This document shows positions 1-5,775 of a stretch of DNA of 11,179 bases, in pieces (the first letter of the stretch is position 1; each line of letters begins with the position of its first letter). Below the pieces are notes generated by a model. The model did no database searches, had not been told where the DNA came from, and saw only the letters and a list, made by a program, of their open reading frames with translations. The stretch comes from Promethearchaeota archaeon (GTDB lineage: Archaea > Asgardarchaeota > Lokiarchaeia > Sigynarchaeales > SOKP01), in the NCBI GenBank assembly GCA_004524425.1, contig SDNN01000081.1:1-11179 (forward strand), written 5' to 3'. The position numbers were made by a program, and so were the translations under genes.

Positions 1-1007
1 AATGCACTTAATAGCAAGTCACTCACGAAGAAGAGCGGTATGAACAAGAACGTGGTGATGAAAGTTCCCCATACAAATGCTTTTTTGTTTCCGAATTTTC
101 TCCCGATATAGCTCCAAACCGGGATGGCCAAAAGAACAGCAAGTAAAAATGCTAAGGCCATGATAATCTCGTTCTCTTCAGCTGACGAGCCGATTATATA
201 TTTATTATAATATGCAAGAGACCCGAGCATCATTGTGGTCATGACCATATGTCCCATATAAGTTAATACGTAGGATAGAAAATTTTTATTTTTCAGCGCT
301 CTCTTAGTGCTCTTCACAAAGGATTCTTGTTCTTTTTGCTGGTCCAGAATTCGTATTTGTCGCTCTATTAACTCTTCATCTTCCTTCATTCCCGGGAGGG
401 AAAAGATGGCTAATACAAAACCTACTATACTAACTATGATGCCAGCAATTATGTAACTTCCAACATCCCCATATTCTATTATAAGCGGTGGTAAAGCTAC
501 GCCTAATACAATGCCTATTAAGCCCCAAATAGTATTCCACGCGCCCACTTTGGTCCTTTCGAAATTAGATCGAAACTTATCAGGGAAAAGTGATAAATAA
601 TTTATTTGCCACAACGAAAAAAGAGCTTCAAATATGCAGATTGTAATTAATAGCCACATGAACATGCCGAAATCATCGCCAAAGGGCACTATGAAAATGA
701 GCAGATAAATCCAAGCATAGGCAAGCGCACCAACCGCAAACCAAGGATATCTTCTACCCCACTTTCTTGTAAAACGTGTTTTTCGATCAGATAACCACCC
801 CAATAAAGGGTCATTAATCATGTTCCAGAAACCATAGATTCCAAATGCAAGCCCAATCCAAAAGATAGATAGGAGGAGTTCATTTTCATAGAATTCCAGA
901 ACTCTAACGGTGAAGGCTGCGGTAAAAAAATTATCTAGGAAGCCTCCAATGCCATAACTAACATGAACCATTTTGGAATATTTTGATTTTTCAACTGTTT
1001 CTGCCAT
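1..1007 (-). CDS. GPH-family (MelB/SLC45-like) MFS symporter, C-terminus cut off by window edge
   Basis: I translated this partial gene by eye: 335 codons are open from the ATG at 1007 to the left edge, and the C-terminal 100-150 residues expected for the family (about 450-500 aa) lie outside. It is an inner-membrane secondary transporter with many hydrophobic helices. The diagnostic GPH signature spans residues 63-89: an NDPLLG stretch, then SDR and GRRYPW, matching the helix II/loop 2-3 motif of melibiose-type cation symporters. A second family stretch, LFPDKFRSNFERT, falls near residue 140. Family members carry glycosides, hexuronides or other small organic solutes with H+ or Na+; the substrate cannot be read here. 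It follows the aldehyde oxidoreductase on the same strand after 191 bp and has its own promoter. An in-frame ATG at 1022 would add five residues, but TATA spacing favours 1007. No frameshift was seen. Confidence 0.9.
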   Translation of the reverse strand, partial: MAETVEKSKYSKMVHVSYGIGGFLDNFFTAAFTVRVLEFYENELLLSIFWIGLAFGIYGFWNMINDPLLGWLSDRKTRFTRKWGRRYPWFAVGALAYAWIYLLIFIVPFGDDFGMFMWLLITICIFEALFSLWQINYLSLFPDKFRSNFERTKVGAWNTIWGLIGIVLGVALPPLIIEYGDVGSYIIAGIIVSIVGFVLAIFSLPGMKEDEELIERQIRILDQQKEQESFVKSTKRALKNKNFLSYVLTYMGHMVMTTMMLGSLAYYNKYIIGSSAEENEIIMALAFLLAVLLAIPVWSYIGRKFGNKKAFVWGTFITTFLFIPLFFVSDLLLSA

Positions 1008-1027
1008 ATCTCGATACACCATTAAGA

Positions 1028-1035
1028 TATTTATA
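1028..1035 (-). promoter_or_regulatory. TATA box for the MFS symporter (leaderless geometry)
   Basis: On the minus strand this reads TATAAATA, preceded by an A-rich stretch suitable as a BRE. Its centre is about 25 bp from the ATG at 1007, so the predicted transcription start falls at or next to the start codon. That implies a leaderless transcript independent of the upstream oxidoreductase gene. Seen directly: the motif and its distance. Inferred: its use. Confidence 0.55.
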
Positions 1036-1050
1036 TTATTTTTTTAGAAA

Positions 1051-1095
1051 ATTAATATTATTTTTTAATATTAATTTAACATTAAATTATTTAAT
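1051..1095. repeat. Paired TTAATATTA palindromes plus a 15-bp palindrome upstream of the symporter promoter
   Basis: TTAATATTA occurs at 1052-1060 and again at 1065-1073, a 13-bp period. Next to it, 1081-1095 is a perfect palindrome with 7-bp arms (ATTAAAT / ATTTAAT) around one central T. The block lies just upstream of the BRE/TATA of the symporter gene. The same pair with the same period is found at 5723-5744 in the regulator/aminotransferase control region, so this is a candidate operator for the regulator encoded at 4902-5630. The sequence is pure A+T, which makes each single copy weak evidence; the shared spacing is the argument. Confidence 0.45.
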
Positions 1096-1198
1096 AATTC
1101 TTATGAAAATTATTACTTTTTCTTTAGTCTTAATGTTAGTAAAATGAGCTTTTTATCTTTATAAAGCTAATAAATTAAAAATTTTAAAAAAAATTGAA

Positions 1199-3040
1199 TT
1201 AATAAAAGTCTTTAATCACAAAGTCCAAATTGAGGTCATTCAACGTCTTTTCCAAGGGCTTACCAGTTTCAGGATTCCATCCAATATGTTCACAATAAGA
1301 TTCATAATCTGCTTTATAATTAACTCCAACAGATCTTTTTGGGATCTCGTTATCTGCTATATCTATACCTTCTCTCAATGTAAAAGCTTCTCTTAATGTT
1401 TGGATACGCTTACCTATTGCTAAGATCTCTTCGAAATCCATCTCCCATCCAACAACCGCCTTGATCAATTCTAGTAGAGGGTATTTTTGAAAGAAATATG
1501 CAAATTGACATAACCCCATGCAGCTTGTGGCTTGCCATAAACAAGAGCAGACCTGTAGAGCTTCATTTCTACCTTCACCAGGGCGCTTGAATTTTTTTGG
1601 AAGGGCAAAACCTTCAAATAACCCATTAGCCTTTAACATTGGACCTCCAATCATCATATCTAAAGTCCCTGAAGTATGTCTTCCGGGAGTGGGATCAAAT
1701 GCATATGACATGCCTAATGATTTATAATATTTGGGTGAATGCATAGCTAATTCTTGTCCTAAAGAATGAATTGCATATTGTTCAGAACCCCTTTGAATCT
1801 TTTCTGAGGCAATTTTAGAACCGTCCGCTAAAACATCACCAATTCCTTCGCGATTTATCATTTTATCCATGATCTTGATGTAATTTTCTGCATCTCCCCA
1901 TTTTAATTTTAGACCCTCCGTGTCATCTAAACCCAAAATACCGTTCTCGAAACACTCGACAGCAAATGCTAAAGTTCCACCAGCAGAAATCGTATCCATC
2001 CCTGCCCGGTTGCACATATCATTTATTTTTATTATTGAATCGAGATCATCGTTCAATAAGAGCTGCCCGAATGAAGCACAAGTTTCATATTCGGGGCGAT
2101 GCGTTTCATCAATATTAAGATCTGGAACCTTTAACAAAGCACCACACGCAACAGGGCATGCGAAACATCCAAATTTTCTCTCCTTATATTTTTCAAACTC
2201 TGATCCTAATATGTTATCAAGTTTTTCATCGGGATAATGCTCTGCTGCTACACCTCCCCAATTTTTAATCGGAGTATCACCGGTTTTGGTAACAATGTCA
2301 TTCATCCAAGGAGTTCCTATATCACGCCACAATTGAATGGATCCTGCATCTGCCTCTCTTATTCCCTTGTTATATTCTTTAGTTAATTCGGTCATGAATT
2401 CCTTATCCGCGAACGGTATTTCCTTATTTCCCTTAAGTACCAGCGCTTTAAGTTTTTTCGATCCCATAACAGCTCCCAATCCCGATCTTGCAGCAATTCT
2501 TCCCTTATCATTCACGATACCAGCAATCAACGATAAATTCTCTCCCGCAGGACCTATAGAAGCGATTCGAGCACCTTTAAATTCTTGATTTAATTTATCT
2601 TCTATTTCGACGGTATCTAATCCCCAATATGCCGTAGCATCAATGATTTCCTTTTTATCATTGATAATTGAGATGATTTTGGGAGACTTGGCAATTCCTT
2701 TAATTAAGATACCATCATAACCACACTTTTTAATTTCTGGTCCAAAAAATCCACCACAGTGAGAATCTCCCCAAGTCCCAGTTAAAGGGGACTTGCCTGC
2801 CACCATGTATCTTCCTGTCAATGGTGCAGTAGAACCTGTTAATAATCCGGGAAAAAAAGCTAGGATCGCATCAGGTCCGAGGGGATTTGATTTTTTTGGC
2901 ATGTTTTCATATATTAATTTCGCGGCAAGCCCATATCCTCCTAAATACTGGCGATAAATCTCATCTGATATTTTTTCTTCTTTGAATGATTCATCAGAAA
3001 GATCAACCCATAAAATTTTACCCATATAACCGTTTGGCAT
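1199..3040 (-). CDS. Tungsten/molybdenum-type aldehyde ferredoxin oxidoreductase (AOR family)
   Basis: This 613-residue protein oxidises an aldehyde to a carboxylic acid and passes two electrons to ferredoxin, using a bis-pterin tungsten (or molybdenum) centre and a [4Fe-4S] cluster in the cytoplasm. It is close to the size of Pyrococcus AOR (605 aa). The N-terminal AOR domain spans about 5-205, with the usual GYMGKILWVDLS opening. The cluster ligands are visible: C292-x2-C295-x3-C299 (CFACPVAC) and C511 in MGLC. The conserved PEYET lies at 316-320. The two pterin motifs are variant: NRAGMD (344-349) for DxxGLD and SCMGLC (506-511) for DxxGLC. A Shine-Dalgarno AAAGGTG at 3051-3057 supports the ATG at 3040. 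It lies 78 bp behind the ThDP enzyme on the same strand, a likely aldehyde source. The subfamily (AOR, FOR, WOR) and substrate cannot be decided. Confidence 0.95.
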   Translation of the reverse strand: MPNGYMGKILWVDLSDESFKEEKISDEIYRQYLGGYGLAAKLIYENMPKKSNPLGPDAILAFFPGLLTGSTAPLTGRYMVAGKSPLTGTWGDSHCGGFFGPEIKKCGYDGILIKGIAKSPKIISIINDKKEIIDATAYWGLDTVEIEDKLNQEFKGARIASIGPAGENLSLIAGIVNDKGRIAARSGLGAVMGSKKLKALVLKGNKEIPFADKEFMTELTKEYNKGIREADAGSIQLWRDIGTPWMNDIVTKTGDTPIKNWGGVAAEHYPDEKLDNILGSEFEKYKERKFGCFACPVACGALLKVPDLNIDETHRPEYETCASFGQLLLNDDLDSIIKINDMCNRAGMDTISAGGTLAFAVECFENGILGLDDTEGLKLKWGDAENYIKIMDKMINREGIGDVLADGSKIASEKIQRGSEQYAIHSLGQELAMHSPKYYKSLGMSYAFDPTPGRHTSGTLDMMIGGPMLKANGLFEGFALPKKFKRPGEGRNEALQVCSCLWQATSCMGLCQFAYFFQKYPLLELIKAVVGWEMDFEEILAIGKRIQTLREAFTLREGIDIADNEIPKRSVGVNYKADYESYCEHIGWNPETGKPLEKTLNDLNLDFVIKDFY

Positions 3041-3103
3041 AATGATTTTACACCTTTGCTTTTTATTTCAACTACTTTTTCTTTTTTATTTTTTTGTAAT
3101 TTG

Positions 3104-3113
3104 ATTATATAAT
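3104..3113 (-). promoter_or_regulatory. Possible internal TATA box ahead of the AOR gene
   Basis: ATTATATAAT lies just behind the stop codon of the ThDP-enzyme gene and about 68 bp ahead of the AOR ATG. A start about 25 bp downstream would leave a leader of roughly 43 nt carrying the AAAGGTG ribosome site. It may allow expression of the oxidoreductase without the upstream genes. The motif is cheap in AT-rich spacer DNA. Confidence 0.3.
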
Positions 3114-3118
3114 TTAAA

Positions 3119-4831
3119 TTAAGATCGTCTTATACGCAAATGAGATGCTTTTTGATCAATCAATATATCCGTTAATGTAGTATGGTCACTCTTTAAACTC
3201 TCTTCTAATTTAGGATACAGCTCGTCATAATTCTCTACTCTAACACCCTCTACACCCATGCCCTTTGCAATTTCAGCAAAGTTCAATCCAGGGATTATCG
3301 ATAAATCTCGACCCTTCCTGGACAAAACATCCCTAATATTTCCTAAGTGTCCATCATTGAAGATCATATAGCTTATGGGAAGATCATATTGTTTTGCAGT
3401 CTGTAGAACATAGATCATCATGGCAAAACTACCATCACCAGCTATCGAGATCACTTTTTTATCCTTATTGAGCATTTGCGCGATTAAACTGGCATTTGGA
3501 CCCCATCCCATAGCAGCAACTCCTCCTGCCCCATAAATTTGACCGGCGTATTGGGTTTTAAAAAGTCTAGTGAACCACATTCGGTTATTTCCAGCATCAA
3601 GAACGAGTAAATCATCTTCATCAGTTAATTCATTTAATACTCTTACGACACTTTCAGGTTGGACTGGAGTTTCTTCTGAATCATACTTCTTTGACGTGAA
3701 GAACTCTTTTTCTTCAATTTTTTTAAGTTCAAGCAAATCGGAAATTCTTTGATTCACATCTACTTTGAAATATTCCATTTTTGAACTTATTGCATGAATG
3801 ATCTTTTGAAGCGCTAATTTTGCGTCAGATGTGACTCCTATAGTTACTGGATAGGTCCATCCAGCATTTCTGGGTTCAATATCGATATGTATGATTTTCT
3901 GCCACTTTACATCTATAAATTCTGGGCTACAATTATTTGTATTATCTGGAGCCAAACAAGTTCCTACAGCTAAAATAACATCAGCATTTTTGATCATGTC
4001 ATCAGCCAATTGTTGACCAAAGCTAGCCATTACTCCTAAGGCTAGATCATGAACTTCCGGTATTGACCCTTTTCCCATATAAGAAGTAGCCACGGGCATG
4101 CCAATCATTTCCGCTAATTGTAAAACTTCATCATAAGCTGCTGAGGCATGCACGCCGCGCCCACATATCATCACCGGATTATCGGCTGCGATTAATAGAT
4201 TTGCTATTTTTTGAGCATCTAAATCCGAAATGCACGGAGGGGTTACCCTAAGATGTCCTTCAATAGGATAAATAGGTACTTCTAAAGATGATAGATCATC
4301 TATGACGTTCGTCCATACATTCCATCTGGTAAACACGCAGGCAGGTCCTGGGCGCCCAGACGTGGCATGCTTAATGGCAAGTTGTACGGCATATGGGACT
4401 TCTTCCGGTTCTGTTGGATAGGCAGTATATTTAGTCATTGATTTAAAAATATTCCGAATATCGACTGTGCCATATTCTCCTGTACCACTTTGATAGCAAG
4501 CTTGTAAACTATTTCCATGATAATCAGAAGTTTCGGTTAAAATTACCATGGGAACACCTGCATGAAACGCTTCAATTATACCTAATCCTCCATTAGTGGC
4601 GATAAATGGTCCTTGCCCCAATAATATACCTGGTTTTCTGGTCATTCTTCCATACATGTCTGCCATTATTGATGCTGAGTTTTCATGGCGAGCTATAATC
4701 GTATTAATTTGGTCGGATCGCTTATAAAACTCTTCCAGAATAAAGCCTGAAACACCACCTGGCAATCCAAAAACATAATCAATTCCCGCGTCTATTATCG
4801 TATCAACAACTGAGTCTATTACTCTTGGCAT
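3119..4831 (-). CDS. Thiamine-diphosphate-dependent enzyme, acetolactate-synthase/decarboxylase family
   Basis: This 570-residue protein has the three-domain layout of the POX/ALS family: PYR domain about 1-170, central domain about 200-345, PP domain about 390-560. The cofactor-activating glutamate is E50 (ARHENSASIMADMYGR). The Mg/ThDP motif starts with GDG at 465-467 and ends with N492-D493. The central domain holds the typical MGKG, LG and HIDIEP stretches. The likely chemistry is decarboxylation of a 2-oxo acid or carboligation. It is probably not a true acetolactate synthase: in my alignment the loop glutamine of FQE is replaced by G121, the PKD motif is replaced by FTRWNVW (167-173), and no regulatory-subunit gene is nearby. 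Position between the regulator and the AOR suggests it makes the aldehyde that AOR oxidises. The Shine-Dalgarno AAGGTAG at 4841-4847 supports this start, as for a gene internal to a transcript. Benzoylformate- or indolepyruvate-type decarboxylase, sulfoacetaldehyde-type or other carboligase roles remain open. Confidence 0.88.
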   Translation of the reverse strand: MPRVIDSVVDTIIDAGIDYVFGLPGGVSGFILEEFYKRSDQINTIIARHENSASIMADMYGRMTRKPGILLGQGPFIATNGGLGIIEAFHAGVPMVILTETSDYHGNSLQACYQSGTGEYGTVDIRNIFKSMTKYTAYPTEPEEVPYAVQLAIKHATSGRPGPACVFTRWNVWTNVIDDLSSLEVPIYPIEGHLRVTPPCISDLDAQKIANLLIAADNPVMICGRGVHASAAYDEVLQLAEMIGMPVATSYMGKGSIPEVHDLALGVMASFGQQLADDMIKNADVILAVGTCLAPDNTNNCSPEFIDVKWQKIIHIDIEPRNAGWTYPVTIGVTSDAKLALQKIIHAISSKMEYFKVDVNQRISDLLELKKIEEKEFFTSKKYDSEETPVQPESVVRVLNELTDEDDLLVLDAGNNRMWFTRLFKTQYAGQIYGAGGVAAMGWGPNASLIAQMLNKDKKVISIAGDGSFAMMIYVLQTAKQYDLPISYMIFNDGHLGNIRDVLSRKGRDLSIIPGLNFAEIAKGMGVEGVRVENYDELYPKLEESLKSDHTTLTDILIDQKASHLRIRRS

Positions 4832-4901
4832 TTTTTAATTCTACCTTTTTGATTTGTTAATTTTCATTTTGTTTTAATTACAATGAGTCAAAATATTATC
4901 G

Positions 4902-5630
4902 TTATTTTTTCCAGAGTCGTTTAGTTCTCGCTTCTTGAATTTCCTTTAGGGGTAGAATCAAATCGAATACCGCATAATGTTTTTTAGTCATTTTCTGCTT
5001 CTTTTTCTTCTTTCTCTCGGTTCTAAATGTTTCTAAATCTTTTAAAAATTCGAGATATTTATTAAAATAGAATTCAAATTCCTCCTCATCCAATAATTCT
5101 ACGTAAAAGTTCACGTGTTTTTTGAGATAAAATTCTTCTAAATTTTGTCTCGTTGGACTTATTTCCCTTAGATTTCTCTCAAGTTCCTCATAATATGGTG
5201 GAAAGTCTTCAAATATTTTTTTAATTATATCTAAAGTTTCTTCATCCGACTTAAGATCATGTGAGATAATTTCTACTACATCTTTGGGTGGTAATTTCAA
5301 GAAATCAAGCTGTAATCTCGTCGATTTAAGCAAATCTGGTTTTACAGAATAAATTTTTTTACTGTAAGGTCCTCGAGATTTTACTTCACGCGTATTTAAA
5401 ATCCCTGATTCTTCCAAAATCTCAAGATGTTTAGTCACAGTTGGCCAACTCTTTCCTAATTTCTCACGCAAATCATTTATGCTTTGTTCTTCATAGATCC
5501 AAAGAAGAAGAAGAATTCTTAAACGCGTCATGTTATTTATTGCTTCTACGGTTTCTACTTGATTTTTTATTTGAGTTTTTAATTGCTTAATTTGTTCCGC
5601 GCTCAATTCATGTAGTTCAGATTCGTTCAT
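4902..5630 (-). CDS. ArsR-like winged-helix transcriptional regulator with a large C-terminal helical domain
   Basis: A 242-residue DNA-binding protein. Residues 24-97 form a winged helix-turn-helix: an opening helix with NNMTRLRILLLL, a helix around INDLREKLG, the recognition helix near 61-74 (SWPTVTKHLEILEE) and a wing ending at KIYSV. The C-terminal about 140 residues are acidic and helical, ending in a lysine-rich patch (207-217); I recognise no ligand domain there. There is no cysteine in the whole protein, so ArsR/SmtB-type thiol metal sensing is excluded. It is first on its transcript, 70 bp ahead of the ThDP-enzyme gene and divergent from the aminotransferase, the classic place for a local regulator. 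A TTTATATC TATA box about 21 bp upstream of the ATG implies a leaderless start, and a 15-bp palindrome abutting that box suggests autoregulation. Confidence 0.85.
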   Translation of the reverse strand: MNESELHELSAEQIKQLKTQIKNQVETVEAINNMTRLRILLLLWIYEEQSINDLREKLGKSWPTVTKHLEILEESGILNTREVKSRGPYSKKIYSVKPDLLKSTRLQLDFLKLPPKDVVEIISHDLKSDEETLDIIKKIFEDFPPYYEELERNLREISPTRQNLEEFYLKKHVNFYVELLDEEEFEFYFNKYLEFLKDLETFRTERKKKKKQKMTKKHYAVFDLILPLKEIQEARTKRLWKK

Positions 5631-5647
5631 TTTGACTCATTTCCATG

Positions 5648-5655
5648 GATATAAA
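5648..5655 (-). promoter_or_regulatory. TATA box of the regulator gene
   Basis: On the minus strand this reads TTTATATC, close to the archaeal consensus, centred 21-22 bp ahead of the ATG at 5630. That spacing predicts a leaderless transcript. The BRE position is occupied by the palindrome at 5656-5670, so a protein bound there would compete with TFB. Confidence 0.55.
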
Positions 5656-5700
5656 TTGTTTAATAAACAAAATATTAAATAATTGATTTATTAAATAAAT
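5656..5700. promoter_or_regulatory. Two 15-bp perfect palindromes spaced 30 bp, candidate operators
   Basis: 5656-5670 has arms TTGTTTA / TAAACAA around a central A. 5686-5700 has arms ATTTATT / AATAAAT around a central A. Both have 7-bp arms with a one-base centre, and the centres (5663, 5693) are 30 bp apart, about three helical turns, so two dimers would sit on one face. The first contains G/C pairs in its arms and abuts the regulator TATA box, so it is the stronger candidate. The second is pure A+T and could be chance. Confidence 0.45.
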
Positions 5701-5720
5701 TATAAATTATTATTATAATT

Positions 5721-5746
5721 TTTTAATATTAAATTTTAATATTAAA
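5721..5746. repeat. Exact tandem duplication of a 13-bp palindromic element (aminotransferase promoter side)
   Basis: The 13-mer TTTTAATATTAAA occurs twice head to tail at 5721-5733 and 5734-5746. Each contains the self-complementary TTAATATTAA. The second copy ends 29 bp before the aminotransferase ATG at 5776, where it would flank or overlap that promoter. The same core pair with the same 13-bp period stands upstream of the symporter (1052-1073). I found no other exact TTAATATTA in the window by eye. It is a candidate regulator-binding site. Confidence 0.5.
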
Positions 5747-5775
5747 TTAAATTTTTATCGTGTGGTAATAAAATA

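Noticed and set aside
1147..1168. AGCTTT / AAAGCT stem (6 bp, 10-nt loop) behind the AOR gene as an intrinsic terminator
   Set aside because: On the gene strand no strong U-run follows the stem, and it is short and mostly A+T. Not enough to call a terminator.
1518..2588. Three plus-strand open frames of 69-105 codons at 1518-1727, 1920-2237 and 2337-2588
   Set aside because: They lie antisense inside the AOR gene, whose motifs are clear. Their proteins are Ser/Pro-rich without family features, as expected for antisense frames.
3570..3752. Plus-strand 60-codon frame inside the ThDP-enzyme gene
   Set aside because: It is an antisense shadow with a Ser-rich product and no start signals.
5641..5775. 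The very A+T-rich 145-bp spacer as a replication origin or attachment site
   Set aside because: No origin-recognition boxes, tRNA gene, integrase or direct-repeat boundary is present. Its structure is better explained by a divergent promoter with operators.
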